A program made the translations under genes and the position numbers. From contig CAZOQV010000003.1 of assembly GCA_964582365.1 (NCBI GenBank), forward strand, positions 1 to 59,103: DNA of 59,103 bases, given 5' to 3'. Of the stretch, positions 9,461 to 17,737 are shown piece after piece. Source of the DNA: WARW01 sp964582365. GTDB lineage: Bacteria; Patescibacteriota; Microgenomatia; UBA12405. Within the stretch, counting starts at the first letter, position 1. Each line of letters opens with the position of its first letter. Under the pieces are notes generated by a model. The model saw nothing but the letters and a program-made list of their open reading frames with translations, did not search any database and had not been told where the DNA came from.

Positions 9461-9558
9461 CTTGTCTTCCGAAATTTCGGAAATTGCACCGTGGAACTCC
9501 AAATCAATGGAAGAACTCGGTTGCTAGCCCCGCAACTGCGGGGTCCTCTTGACAAAGC
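9460..9558 (-). promoter_or_regulatory. SAM riboswitch aptamer (SAM-I/IV-like)
   Basis: Read on the minus strand, the leader of metK has stem P1 (GCTTTGTC with GACAAGC, one bulged base), the TCAAGAG element, a strong P2 hairpin with a GC stem, the GCAACC element, a P3 hairpin (TTCCA/TGGAG), the GGTGC(A)ATTTCC element, and a P4 palindrome (9468-9483). GCAACC and GGTGCNAATTCC-like blocks are the hallmark of the SAM-I clan. P2 is a simple hairpin without an obvious kink-turn, so it resembles the SAM-IV or SAM-I/IV variants. Its position directly before metK supports the call. Confidence 0.85.
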
Positions 9559-9572
9559 AAATTAATATTAAT

Positions 9573-10529
9573 CTATTTTTTGTGGGTTTTCAACTTTTCT
9601 TTTGTCTTTTTATCAAAAAACAATAAAACTCCACCAAACAAAGAATTCATTATTCCTAATATTCCTAAAAAGGTTGACATTAATAAAATACTTTCAGTTG
9701 TCCCTCCAACTTGTAAAAAGAAAAATAAATATAACTGTTCTCTGGCTCCAAAACCACCAATCGAAATTGGCAACAATAAAATTGTTGAAATAATTGGAAT
9801 AAAAATAAACACTGACAACATCCCAATATTAGTTCCAAGTTGTCTTCCTATAAACCATATTTGCAAAATCCAAAATACTTCACTTAGAATTGATATCAAT
9901 AAACATTTTGTTATCTGTTTTTTATTCTCACCTTTTAATAAATTAAAAATGTCGTTAAATTTATTTAAAAATTTTATTTTTAATAAAAGTTTTGATACAT
10001 CAAAAAAATAAACTATTATATAAAATAAAAAACAAATTAATGACAAAACTATCAACAAATAAAAAACATAATCTGGGATAAGTAATCCTATTTTTCCTCC
10101 TATAATTGCTGCTATTAATCCTAAAAATATAAAAACAGAAAATCCAATAAATCTATCTAAAAAAACTGACCCAAACACTTTTGTTTTTGAAACCTCCGGA
10201 TATTTTTGATCAATTACTATCCATTTTGAAATTTCTCCAGCAATCATTGTTGGGAAAAATAAAGAAGAAAAAGCAGCCAAAAAACTAGCTCTAGTAAAAG
10301 TTAAAAGAGTTTTAATCTTTATTTTTTTAAACACCAGCAGACTCCACCTAAAGGAAATTAATGTCACCAAAAAGAAACTCCAAACAATATTTAACAAAAC
10401 AAACCAAAGTGGAATATTTTTAATTTCACCAAAAAGTTTTAAAACATCAACTTTTTTAAAAGCAAAATAAATTAAAACAGCTGAAAATATAAATTTAAAC
10501 AACTTCGACCCAAAAATTTTCTTTAACAT
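9573..10529 (-). CDS. LPG synthase transmembrane-region family protein (UPF0104/AglD-like)
   Basis: This 318-residue integral membrane protein has about eight helices and matches the flippase-like domain of lysylphosphatidylglycerol synthases: FRWSLLVFKKIKI, then FFPTMIAGEISKW and GSVFLDRFIGFSVF, and a late PISIGGFGAREQ. The soluble aminoacyl-transferase domain of true MprF is absent, so it cannot by itself make lysyl-phosphatidylglycerol. Standalone members are often found with glycosyltransferases and may move or bind polyprenyl-linked sugars. It is divergent from the first GT4 of the glycan cluster across a 44-base gap. Confidence 0.82.
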   Translation of the reverse strand: MLKKIFGSKLFKFIFSAVLIYFAFKKVDVLKLFGEIKNIPLWFVLLNIVWSFFLVTLISFRWSLLVFKKIKIKTLLTFTRASFLAAFSSLFFPTMIAGEISKWIVIDQKYPEVSKTKVFGSVFLDRFIGFSVFIFLGLIAAIIGGKIGLLIPDYVFYLLIVLSLICFLFYIIVYFFDVSKLLLKIKFLNKFNDIFNLLKGENKKQITKCLLISILSEVFWILQIWFIGRQLGTNIGMLSVFIFIPIISTILLLPISIGGFGAREQLYLFFFLQVGGTTESILLMSTFLGILGIMNSLFGGVLLFFDKKTKEKLKTHKK

Positions 10530-10573
10530 AAACTAATTATTAGCATAACACGAAGTATAATTAGACTAAATCA

Positions 10574-11812
10574 ATGAAAATTTTACTTTTAAGTCACATT
10601 TTTCCTCCAGCCATTGACGGTGGCTCAAAAGTCATTTACAAGCTCGGTCAGTATTTAAAATCCCAAAATCATCAAACTCTTTATGTTTCCTCCAATTGTT
10701 CCAGCACCGACGATTTCGTCAAATCAAAATATAAAAAAATATCTGCAATCAACGATCTATCATCTACGATCTATTTACCCGTTTATCACCATCTTCGTCG
10801 TCCTCTGAAACTATTTCAAATTATTTGTACTAATTTTTTATTCATAAATCCTAATTCTTATTTCATAAATCTAATTAAAATATTTCAGAAAGGTCCAATC
10901 TTTAAAATTATTCCATTTTTAAAAGCCATTCACCAAATTTTAAAATTCAAACCAGATTTAATTATCGCCGGCCCACTTCCAACTACCATCATTTTGTATG
11001 CTGAATTAATAAAAAAAATATCTAGGATCTATAATCTACGACCTAAGGTCTTACTTAATGCTTCCTTTCATCCCACTGATCAAGACTTTCAACAAAAACC
11101 ATTAATTAACACCTTAAAAAAGGCAGATTATTTATGGGCTCTTACCCAATCAGAAACCGATTATTTTATTAAAAACTTTAATATCGATCCTCAAAAAATT
11201 ATTCTTGCTGGTAATGGAGTTGATGAAAATTTTCTCACCACCAAAAAAATATCTACGACCTACAATCTACGATCTAACATCTTATTTATCGGTTCTCTTG
11301 CTTCCCATAAACGTGTTGATCTTTTAATCAAATCATTTTCTACGATCTACAATCTACGATCTAACGCCTCACTTACTATTGCTGGTCAAAAAACTCTTTA
11401 CTATCCTCAAATTGAAAAACTAATCAAATCTCTCGACCCAAAAACAAAAGCTAAAATTAAATTCATTTTTGATTTTAAATCAAAAGATTTAGCCAAAATT
11501 ATCGACAATTGCTCAGTTTTAATTTTACCTTCAGTTCAAGAAAGTTTCGGTCTCGTTATTATCGAAGCTTGGGCTCGCCAAAAACCTGTCATCTGTGCCG
11601 ATATTCCAGCTTTAAAAGAATTAGTTAAGAAATCAAATGGAGGTTTATTGTTTAAAGCTGACGATCAAAACGATTTGACCAAGCAAATTCAATTTATTTT
11701 AGACAATCCGCAAAAAGCACAACAACTGGGACAAAATGGTTACGATTATGTTAAAAATAACTATACTTGGAAAAAAGTTGGTCATAAAATATGTCAAGAA
11801 ATATCATTCTAA
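10574..11812 (+). CDS. Glycosyltransferase family 4
   Basis: This 412-residue GT-B enzyme would transfer a sugar from a nucleotide donor to a lipid-linked glycan at the cytoplasmic membrane face. The N-terminal domain begins MKILLLSHIFPPAIDGGSKV. The C-terminal domain has the GSLASHKRVDLLI donor-domain start and the EX7E motif (ESFGLVIIE). A TATAAT box ends 12 bases before the ATG. Four degenerate TCTACGA heptamer tracts interrupt the coding sequence (near 10753, 11019, 11251 and 11339), encoding STIYxLR/TYNLRS-type peptides at domain boundaries. It is the first gene of the long + strand glycan cluster. Confidence 0.88.
   Translation: MKILLLSHIFPPAIDGGSKVIYKLGQYLKSQNHQTLYVSSNCSSTDDFVKSKYKKISAINDLSSTIYLPVYHHLRRPLKLFQIICTNFLFINPNSYFINLIKIFQKGPIFKIIPFLKAIHQILKFKPDLIIAGPLPTTIILYAELIKKISRIYNLRPKVLLNASFHPTDQDFQQKPLINTLKKADYLWALTQSETDYFIKNFNIDPQKIILAGNGVDENFLTTKKISTTYNLRSNILFIGSLASHKRVDLLIKSFSTIYNLRSNASLTIAGQKTLYYPQIEKLIKSLDPKTKAKIKFIFDFKSKDLAKIIDNCSVLILPSVQESFGLVIIEAWARQKPVICADIPALKELVKKSNGGLLFKADDQNDLTKQIQFILDNPQKAQQLGQNGYDYVKNNYTWKKVGHKICQEISF
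10753..10773 (+). repeat. TCTACGA-type heptamer tract inside GT4
   Basis: A degenerate run of CGATCTAT/CATCTACGATCTAT encodes DLSSTIY in the N-terminal domain. It is the same family as the tracts at 11019, 11251, 11339, 14954, 15047 and 20508. Confidence 0.6.
11019..11047 (+). repeat. TCTACGA-type heptamer tract inside GT4
   Basis: A degenerate heptamer run (TCTAGGA, TCTATAA, TCTACGA, CCTAAGG) encodes SRIYNLRP just before a beta strand (KVLLNAS). Confidence 0.65.
11251..11276 (+). repeat. TCTACGA-type heptamer tract inside GT4
   Basis: TCTACGA, CCTACAA and TCTACGA units encode STTYNLRS immediately before the first strand of the donor domain (NILFIGSLASHKR). Confidence 0.8.
11339..11364 (+). 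repeat. TCTACGA-type heptamer tract inside GT4
   Basis: TCTACGA, TCTACAA and TCTACGA units encode STIYNLRS immediately before the strand ASLTIAG of the same enzyme. Confidence 0.8.
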
Positions 11813-12246
11813 TTATTAGTCCTATTTTAATAGTAATAGCCGGAATTCTAATTTGGCGATTATTTTTTTATCTTCCACCATCAAATTCTGTCAAAATTAA
11901 AATTAAAAATATTGATTACAAAATCGAATTAGCCAAAACTACAACTCAAAAATCAAAAGGGTTGTCTGGAAGAGAAACTCTTTGTAAAAATTGCGGCATG
12001 CTTTTTATTTTTGGCTTTGAAACCAATCTCCCTTTTTGGATGAAAAATACCCTTATTCCTCTTGATATAATTTGGCTTGATAAAAATGGAAAAATTGTCG
12101 ACATTCAAACTATTACTGAAATTAATTCCACCAAAATTCATCAAAATCAAACTCCAGCCAAATATGTACTCGAACTAAACGCTAATGATTCACAAAAAAT
12201 AAACCTTAACATCGGCGATGTTATTCAGTTACCCAATACTTTATAA
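11791..12246 (+). CDS. DUF192 family membrane-anchored protein
   Basis: This 151-residue protein has an N-terminal membrane anchor (about residues 5-28) and an extracytoplasmic DUF192 domain: GLSGRETLCKNCGMLFIF, FWMKNTLIPLDIIWLD and YVLELNA are family signatures. The function of DUF192 is unknown. The start overlaps the end of the upstream GT4 gene by 22 bases. A Cys-x2-Cys pair (LCKNCGM) lies in the first motif. It is placed inside the glycan cluster, but nothing in the sequence ties it to glycan synthesis. Confidence 0.82.
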   Translation: MSRNIILIISPILIVIAGILIWRLFFYLPPSNSVKIKIKNIDYKIELAKTTTQKSKGLSGRETLCKNCGMLFIFGFETNLPFWMKNTLIPLDIIWLDKNGKIVDIQTITEINSTKIHQNQTPAKYVLELNANDSQKINLNIGDVIQLPNTL

Positions 12247-12275
12247 CTTTATAAACTTTATAACTTGACAAACTT
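12236..12275 (+). repeat. Degenerate AACTTTATAA tandem repeat at a gene start
   Basis: Repeated ACTTTATAA/ACTTGACAA units run from the end of the DUF192 gene into the following GT2 gene and appear to supply its TTG start codon (12265). A related tract lies at 15596-15645. Confidence 0.6.
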
Positions 12276-13248
12276 CTCTATAATTATTCCAAACTACAAC
12301 GGTGCCAATTTTTTAACCGATTGTCTTAACTCACTTAAAAAAGCTATCGATAATTGTCCTAGTTCCGAATTCGAAATAATTTTGGTTGATAATAATTCCC
12401 ATGACAATAGTCTTGAAGTTTTTGAAAATATTATTCCTAAAAATTTTAATTATCGGATTTTATTAAATTCCCAAAATAATGGTTTCGCTAAAGCTGTAAA
12501 TCAAGGTATCGAAAAAGCTAAATATAAATGGGTAGTCTTGCTAAATAATGATCTGACCATGGAAGCAAATTGGTTTCAATTAATTTCTGAAAATATTAAA
12601 AAAAATAAAGATCCTAAAATAGCCACTTTTTTTGGTACTGTTTTAAATAAAGATGGCACCAAATTTGAATCCCAAGGTTTAAACTTTTTTTATTCTGGCA
12701 AATGCCAAAATATTTCTAATGGCAAAAAATTTCATAAATCAAAAATCTTAAATCTTAAATCTTCTCTTGTTTGGGGAAGTTCCGCTGCTTTTGTTGTTTA
12801 CAATAAAGAAATATTAACTAAATCTGGTTCTTTTGATGAAGATTTTTTTGCTTATGAAGAAGATGTTGATGTTGCTTTGCGACTTCACAATTTAGGCTAT
12901 AAAACTTTATACATTCCTCAAGCTATTTCTTATCACCTTGGAGGTGGCACTAGTAATAAAATGGGGATATTTAGATATAAAATGGATGCTAAAAATTGGC
13001 ACTATATTATTATTAAAAACTTTTCGACACCAGAAATTATAAAAAAATTTTTCAAAATTACAGAAGAACGCCTCAGAAACTTATCAGGATTAACTAAGCA
13101 AACCATCCATGCCTATAAAATAAAAGCATTTTTTTATTTACCTTTCATTATAATTTCTACCTACGGTCAAGTTTTGATAAATATTCCCAAAATGTTAAAA
13201 AAACGCAAACAAATCCAAAAATTGTTAAAATTAGAAATTAGACATTAG
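12265..13248 (+). CDS. Glycosyltransferase family 2 (rhamnosyltransferase-like)
   Basis: This 327-residue GT-A enzyme starts at a TTG (no upstream ATG is available before NFSIIIPNYNG). It shows the nucleotide-binding strand, a VDNNSHDNS motif, NGFAKAVNQG and the DXD-equivalent NND in LLNNDLTME. The acceptor-side motif FDEDFFAYEEDVDVALRL is typical of the WbbL/rhamnosyltransferase branch. The C-terminal 60 residues are basic and hydrophobic and may be membrane-associated. The gene ends in a GAAATTA repeat tract (13227-13255). The donor sugar is not determinable from sequence. Confidence 0.85.
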   Translation: MTNFSIIIPNYNGANFLTDCLNSLKKAIDNCPSSEFEIILVDNNSHDNSLEVFENIIPKNFNYRILLNSQNNGFAKAVNQGIEKAKYKWVVLLNNDLTMEANWFQLISENIKKNKDPKIATFFGTVLNKDGTKFESQGLNFFYSGKCQNISNGKKFHKSKILNLKSSLVWGSSAAFVVYNKEILTKSGSFDEDFFAYEEDVDVALRLHNLGYKTLYIPQAISYHLGGGTSNKMGIFRYKMDAKNWHYIIIKNFSTPEIIKKFFKITEERLRNLSGLTKQTIHAYKIKAFFYLPFIIISTYGQVLINIPKMLKKRKQIQKLLKLEIRH

Positions 13249-13255
13249 AAATTTT
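13227..13255 (+). repeat. GAAATTR heptamer tract at a gene end
   Basis: AAATTAGAAATTAGACATTAGAAATT spans the last codons and stop of the GT2 gene. It is the same family as the tracts at 16968, 22795, 23354, 35468, 36858, 48898 and 58248. Confidence 0.65.
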
Positions 13256-13265
13256 GATTTAATTT

Positions 13266-14402
13266 ATGATCATCGGCATAGATATCTCCACTATTCCCTA
13301 CAAAACCGGCGTTAGTAATTACACTTTAAACCTCGTTAGAAATTTAGTTAAAATTGACAAAATTAATACCTACAAACTTTTTTATTCATCTCTTCGTCTT
13401 CCTTTTCCATCAGAAATAATGGAGATCAAAAAAAATCATCCTAACATCAAACTTTATCACTATAAATTACCTCCAACTTTTCTCCAAATTTTATGGAACA
13501 AATTAAAACTTTTTCCAATTGAATTTTTTATTGGTTGTTGCGATGTTTTTCACACCTCAGACTGGACCCAACCCCCAACCATAAAAGCCAAAACTATTAC
13601 TACTGTTCATGATCTTACTCCTTTTTTACATCCAGAATGGCATCATCCTAAAGTAATCGTTGCTCATAAAAATAAAATGTTCTTAGCTTCTAAAAAATGT
13701 TCTAAATTTATTTGCGTTTCTCAAAGTACTAAAAATGATTTATTAAAAATATTTTCCAAAATTAATCCCCAAAAGATTGAAGTTGTTTACGAATCAGCTG
13801 AAGAAAAATATGGAAAATTTTTAAAACTTTCTCCAGAAGAACAACAAAAGAAAAAGGGGACTATCGAAAAACAATATGGTTTAGAAAAATTTATTTTAGC
13901 CCAAGGTACGAGAGAACCTCGAAAAAATCTCAAAAGATTAATTGATGCTTTTATTATTTTTAAGAAAAAAAATCCAAAGTGTAAAGTTGATTTAGCTATT
14001 ACTGGAAAATACGGGTGGGGAGAAGATGTTGACGGCATCAAAGATCCTTCAGTAAAAATTCTTGGGTTTATTCCTGAAAAAGACATGGTCGCTCTCCACG
14101 CCAGCGCTCTTTGTTTAATTTATCCTTCTTTATATGAAGGTTTTGGTTTACCCCTAGTTAAATCTTTAAAAGTTGGCACTCCTATTATTACTAGTAATGT
14201 TTCATCTATGCCAGAAGTTGCCGGCAACGCTGCTCTTTATGTCAATCCTAATTCAATCGAAGATTTGGCCAAAACCATTACTAAAATGATTAAAGTTTCT
14301 GCCGTCAGAAAAAAATTAATAGCCAATGGCTTAATTCAAGCCAAAAAATTTGATTGGATGAAAACCGCCCAACAAACCTTATCGGTTTATCAAAATTTAT
14401 GA
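13266..14402 (+). CDS. Glycosyltransferase family 4 with altered EX7E motif
   Basis: This 378-residue GT-B enzyme begins MIIGIDISTIPYKTGVSNY, like mannosyl- and rhamnosyltransferases of polysaccharide clusters. The donor domain starts LAQGTREPRKNLKRLIDAF and has ITGKYGWGEDVD. The usual EX7E donor-binding pair reads EGFGLPLVK: Glu291 is present, but the second acidic residue is Lys299. That change could alter donor phosphate or ribose handling, or reduce activity. The stop overlaps the next GT4 start (ATGA). The two adjacent GT4s look like diverged paralogues. Confidence 0.85.
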   Translation: MIIGIDISTIPYKTGVSNYTLNLVRNLVKIDKINTYKLFYSSLRLPFPSEIMEIKKNHPNIKLYHYKLPPTFLQILWNKLKLFPIEFFIGCCDVFHTSDWTQPPTIKAKTITTVHDLTPFLHPEWHHPKVIVAHKNKMFLASKKCSKFICVSQSTKNDLLKIFSKINPQKIEVVYESAEEKYGKFLKLSPEEQQKKKGTIEKQYGLEKFILAQGTREPRKNLKRLIDAFIIFKKKNPKCKVDLAITGKYGWGEDVDGIKDPSVKILGFIPEKDMVALHASALCLIYPSLYEGFGLPLVKSLKVGTPIITSNVSSMPEVAGNAALYVNPNSIEDLAKTITKMIKVSAVRKKLIANGLIQAKKFDWMKTAQQTLSVYQNL

Positions 14403-15517
14403 TAATTGGAATTGATGGAAATGAAGCCAATATTAAAAATCGTGTCGGCGTTGGCCAATATGCTTTTAATCTCTTAAAAAATATCTATTCACTCGATCAA
14501 AAAAACCAATATATTATTTATTTGAAAGATCAGCCTTTATCAGATTTACCAAAAGTTAGACATAATTGGACATATAAAATCTTTGGACCTCAAAAACTTT
14601 GGACAAAAATTGCTCTTCCTTTTCATCTTTTTACTCAAAAGGAAAAATTAGATATTTTTTATTCTCCCAGCCATTATTCTCCTCAATTTGCTCCTTGCCC
14701 TACCATTCCTACTATTCATGATTTAGGCTATCTCCAATTTAAAAGTCAATTCACCAAAAAAGATTTTTATCAATTAACTAATTGGACCAAACAATCAATT
14801 AAAAAATCCGCCCATATTGTCACTGTCTCTAATTTTTCTAAAACTGAAATAGAAAAAATTTATCACATTAATCCTGAAAAAATCACTATCGCTTACAATG
14901 GGGTCGATAACTTTCCAAAAATCGATGATAAAAAACAAAAGGAAATCCTTTCCATCTACGATCTACAATCTAAAAACTATTACCTATACCTCGGTACTCT
15001 TAAACCAAACAAAAATATACCTTTTTTAATTAGATCTTTTGCAAAATATCTACGATCTACGATCTACGATCTAAAACCTAAGCTTGTAATAGCTGGTAAA
15101 AAAGGTTGGTTGTTTGACGAAATTTTTTCCACTGTTAAACAAGAGGGTATTGAATCCAGTATTATTTTCACCGATTTCATTGACGATAATCAAAAAACTA
15201 TTCTTTATCAAAATGCCAAAGCCTTAATTATGCCCAGCATTTATGAAGGATTTGGCATCCCTGTTATCGAAGCCATGAAATTAAATACTCCAGTAATTTC
15301 CAGTGATATTCCACCATTAAAAGAAGTAATTGAAAATAATGGCTTTTATTTTGACCCTGGCAATCAAGAAGAATTAGTTCATCAATTAATCAATTTTGAA
15401 AGACTTGATTCTAAAGAAATAAAAAAAATGACAGATCTTGCCAAAATCAGAGCCGATTTTTTCACTTGGACCAACACTGCCAAATCTGTTTTACAAGTTT
15501 TTGAACAATTCGTTTAA
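14399..15517 (+). CDS. Glycosyltransferase family 4
   Basis: This 372-residue GT-B enzyme begins MIIGIDGNEANIKNRVGVGQYAFN. The ATG at 14399 shares ATGA with the upstream stop, which argues against the longer open frame from 14354. EX7E is intact (EGFGIPVIE). Two TCTACGA tracts interrupt it, near 14954 (SIYDLQS just before the YLYLGTLKPNKN donor-domain strand) and near 15047 (YLRSTIYDL just before KLVIAGKKG). These are the same two structural places hit in the GT4 at 10574. Confidence 0.88.
   Translation: MIIGIDGNEANIKNRVGVGQYAFNLLKNIYSLDQKNQYIIYLKDQPLSDLPKVRHNWTYKIFGPQKLWTKIALPFHLFTQKEKLDIFYSPSHYSPQFAPCPTIPTIHDLGYLQFKSQFTKKDFYQLTNWTKQSIKKSAHIVTVSNFSKTEIEKIYHINPEKITIAYNGVDNFPKIDDKKQKEILSIYDLQSKNYYLYLGTLKPNKNIPFLIRSFAKYLRSTIYDLKPKLVIAGKKGWLFDEIFSTVKQEGIESSIIFTDFIDDNQKTILYQNAKALIMPSIYEGFGIPVIEAMKLNTPVISSDIPPLKEVIENNGFYFDPGNQEELVHQLINFERLDSKEIKKMTDLAKIRADFFTWTNTAKSVLQVFEQFV
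14954..14975 (+). repeat. TCTACGA-type heptamer tract inside GT4
   Basis: TCTACGA, TCTACAA and TCTA units encode SIYDLQS in the inter-domain linker. Confidence 0.75.
15047..15075 (+). repeat. Perfect TCTACGA heptamer tract inside GT4
   Basis: Three consecutive perfect TCTACGA units plus a partial fourth encode LRSTIYDL. Three units equal seven codons, so the frame is preserved. Confidence 0.85.
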
Positions 15518-15564
15518 ATAGGTCTAAATTTGGAATAAAATGACAAATTTTGCCTATTTATACG

Positions 15565-15582
15565 ATCCCGATTTATCGGGAT
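15565..15582 (+). repeat. Perfect short palindrome in an intergenic gap
   Basis: ATCCCGATTTATCGGGAT is an eight-base-pair inverted repeat in the 136-base gap between a GT4 and the acetyltransferase gene. It has no following T-tract, so it is more like a small extragenic palindrome than an intrinsic terminator, although it could end transcription upstream of the next promoter. Confidence 0.5.
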
Positions 15583-15640
15583 AAACAGTTCCTCTATATT
15601 TACAACTTTATAACTTGATGAACTTTACAACTTGATAAAC

Positions 15641-15646
15641 TATAAT
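15641..15646 (+). promoter_or_regulatory. -10 element before acetyltransferase
   Basis: TATAAT ends seven bases before the ATG at 15654, suggesting a leaderless transcript. The upstream DNA is an ACTTTATAACTTGATGAA-type repeat (15596-15645), so the -10 is embedded at the repeat edge. Confidence 0.5.
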
Positions 15647-15653
15647 CATATAT

Positions 15654-16247
15654 ATGAAAGATCGAACTGGTAAGAATCTAAACACCCAAGAAATTACTCA
15701 AAAGATTATCAATCGTTTTAAAACCATTTGTCTTGAATTTTGGCTTATGATTTTACGTTTTGTTGGTTTTATTCCTCTTCATTTCGTTAGAAAAATCTTT
15801 TATATGGCTTCAGGAATTAATATGCCTTGGAATTCCACTATTCATATTGGCGCTAATTTTTTTAATCCCTCAAACATCAAAATCGGTCACGACACTATCA
15901 TCGGCGATCATTGTTTTCTTGACGGTCGCACTAAATTAATTATCGGTAATCATGTTGGCATTGCCAGTCAAGTTTTGATTTACAACGACGAACATAATAT
16001 TCATTCCAGCAATTACGAAAATTCTTTTGGCCCAGTTGAAATTGGTGATTATGTTTTTATAGGACCTCGAGCTATAATTTTACCTAATATAAAAATTGGA
16101 AAAGGGGCTGTGGTTGCCGCTGGAGCAGTCGTCACTAAAGATATTCCTGATTTTGAAATTTGGGGTGGAATACCTGCTAAAAAAATAGGTGATCGAGAAA
16201 ATAAAAACCCAAATTACAAACTCGGTCGAGCCATGTTATTTCAATAA
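15654..16247 (+). CDS. Sugar O-acyltransferase (left-handed beta-helix)
   Basis: This 197-residue protein has about ten hexapeptide turns (IGANFFNPSNIKIGHDTIIGDH, then VEIGDYVFIGPRAIILPNIKIGKGAVVAAGAVVTKDIPD), ending in the PAKKIG signature of the maltose/galactoside/WbbJ acetyltransferase branch. It would use acetyl-CoA to acetylate a sugar of the surface glycan. The probable catalytic histidine is in IYNDEHNIHS. The N-terminus (about 50 residues) has a hydrophobic stretch that could associate with the membrane. It follows a repeat-rich gap and a -10 box. Confidence 0.85.
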   Translation: MKDRTGKNLNTQEITQKIINRFKTICLEFWLMILRFVGFIPLHFVRKIFYMASGINMPWNSTIHIGANFFNPSNIKIGHDTIIGDHCFLDGRTKLIIGNHVGIASQVLIYNDEHNIHSSNYENSFGPVEIGDYVFIGPRAIILPNIKIGKGAVVAAGAVVTKDIPDFEIWGGIPAKKIGDRENKNPNYKLGRAMLFQ

Positions 16248-16248
16248 T

Positions 16249-16794
16249 ATGATAAAAAAAACACTAATCATTTTATTTTGTCTTTTTAACGTATTTACCA
16301 TTGTTTATTTAATTACTCCAACTCCAATTCTTCCTGATCTGGTTAATAGTGTTAAATCTGACGAACCAGGTGATACTACTCAATTAGCCAATGTTTCCGC
16401 CTATTACACTAACATGACTCGCACTGAAGTCATGAATTTTTATAAAGCTTATTACAGTGGTTCATTCAGAATTATTCTTAATCATCCACCCGAAAAATCT
16501 AAAGAAATAATTAAAGACACTATTCAAAGTTACTATTTTGAAGAATTTGTTTTACCTTTTAAAGAATCACTTTTTATCAATGGTTTTGAATGGGAAAATG
16601 ATGTTTTTACTAAAGTCGAAGGCAGAGTTAAAAATAAACTGATTTTTAAAGACAAAGAATATAAGGCTAAAATTACCATTAAAACCATTCCTACTTCCAA
16701 ATCAAAACGTATCGCTGCTTTTCTGTTCACCGAAGCCGCCATTATTTTCGCTATTTACGCTTATGTTTCTTTTTTAAGGAAAAAACATGACTAA
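16249..16794 (+). CDS. Unknown bitopic/two-pass membrane protein
   Basis: I do not recognise this 181-residue protein. It has an N-terminal hydrophobic helix (about residues 4-22), an extracytoplasmic middle part of about 130 residues starting TPTPILPDLVNSVKSDEPGD, and a C-terminal helix (about 155-174) ending in RKKHD. An open frame extends upstream to a GTG at 16189, but the ATG at 16249, one base after the preceding stop, is preferred. The following GT2 starts eight bases inside its end. Its position suggests a role in glycan assembly, but no motif supports a specific one. Confidence 0.65.
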   Translation: MIKKTLIILFCLFNVFTIVYLITPTPILPDLVNSVKSDEPGDTTQLANVSAYYTNMTRTEVMNFYKAYYSGSFRIILNHPPEKSKEIIKDTIQSYYFEEFVLPFKESLFINGFEWENDVFTKVEGRVKNKLIFKDKEYKAKITIKTIPTSKSKRIAAFLFTEAAIIFAIYAYVSFLRKKHD

Positions 16795-17737
16795 TCCTCT
16801 CCTTTCAATTATTATTATTTCTTACAATACCAGTCAAATTACCGTTAATTGTCTTAAGTCTATTTTTCAAGACAAAGGCTTAAAAGAAATACCTTACGAA
16901 ATTATTATCATCGATAACGATTCAAAAGACGATTCTGTTGCTCAAATTAAAAAATTAAAAAAATCATTAGATATTAGAAATTTGAAATTAGAAATTATTG
17001 AAAACAAATTTAATGCTGGTTTTGGAAAAGCCAATAATCAAGGATTAAAAATTGCTAAAGGTAATTATATTTTATTACTAAACTCAGATACTCTAATTTT
17101 ACATTCAGCCATCAGCCAATCATTAAATTGGCTTTGTTCACATCCTGAAGTTTCTGTTTGTACTGCTCAATTATTAAATAAAGATAAAACAATTCAAGCT
17201 TCTGGTGGTTTTTTCCCCAATCTTTCCAATGTTTTAACTTGGTGCTTAAATCTCGATGATCTTCCCTTTATTAATAAAATAATCAAACCATTTCATCCTC
17301 ACACTCCCGCTTTTTATACTCATGACAATTTTTATTTAAAAGATCACCAACAAGATTGGGTAACTGGTGCTTTTATGTTGATCCGTTCATCTCACTTAAA
17401 ATCAACTGGTGGTTTTGATGAAAATTATTTTATGTATGGTGAAGAAGTTGAACTTTCTTATCGTATTAAAAAAAATAATCCTCAATTTCAAACTTGGTAT
17501 TTAATTGGCCCTCAAATTATTCACCTTGGTGGTGCATCAGCTCAAAATAGAATCGATCCACTTTTAAACGAATATCGAGGAATTTTATCTTTTTTTAAAA
17601 AACACAAAAATAATTTTGAATTCAAAATATGTGAATATCTAATTAAATTTAATGCCTTTAGCCGTGGTGTTATATACTCAATAAGAGGTCATAAAAACAC
17701 CGCCTCTCTCTACTTCCAAATATGTTCAAAAATCTAA
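16787..17737 (+). CDS. Glycosyltransferase family 2 (rhamnosyltransferase-like)
   Basis: This 316-residue GT-A enzyme has SIIIISYNTSQ, IIDNDSKDDS, NAGFGKANNQG and the metal-binding LLNSD. FDENYFMYGEEVELSYRI is the family's acceptor-side motif. It has a rare recognisable Shine-Dalgarno (AAGGA) seven bases before ATG. A GAAATTR heptamer tract at 16968-16998 encodes LDIRNLKLEI immediately before NAGFGKANNQG. The GT2 at 20339 carries the other repeat family at the same position. Confidence 0.88.
   Translation: MTNPLLSIIIISYNTSQITVNCLKSIFQDKGLKEIPYEIIIIDNDSKDDSVAQIKKLKKSLDIRNLKLEIIENKFNAGFGKANNQGLKIAKGNYILLLNSDTLILHSAISQSLNWLCSHPEVSVCTAQLLNKDKTIQASGGFFPNLSNVLTWCLNLDDLPFINKIIKPFHPHTPAFYTHDNFYLKDHQQDWVTGAFMLIRSSHLKSTGGFDENYFMYGEEVELSYRIKKNNPQFQTWYLIGPQIIHLGGASAQNRIDPLLNEYRGILSFFKKHKNNFEFKICEYLIKFNAFSRGVIYSIRGHKNTASLYFQICSKI
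16968..16998 (+). repeat. GAAATTR heptamer tract inside GT2
   Basis: ATTAGATATTAGAAATTTGAAATTAGAAATT encodes LDIRNLKLEI in a surface loop before the conserved N-x-G motif. Confidence 0.75.

Noticed and set aside
9580..10011. Plus-strand open frame of 143 codons opposite the LPG-synthase-TM gene
   Set aside because: The minus-strand protein has clear membrane topology and family motifs; the plus-strand product is a compositional shadow.
15565..15582. Intrinsic terminator
   Set aside because: The stem is good but there is no T-run after it, so it was recorded as a palindrome.
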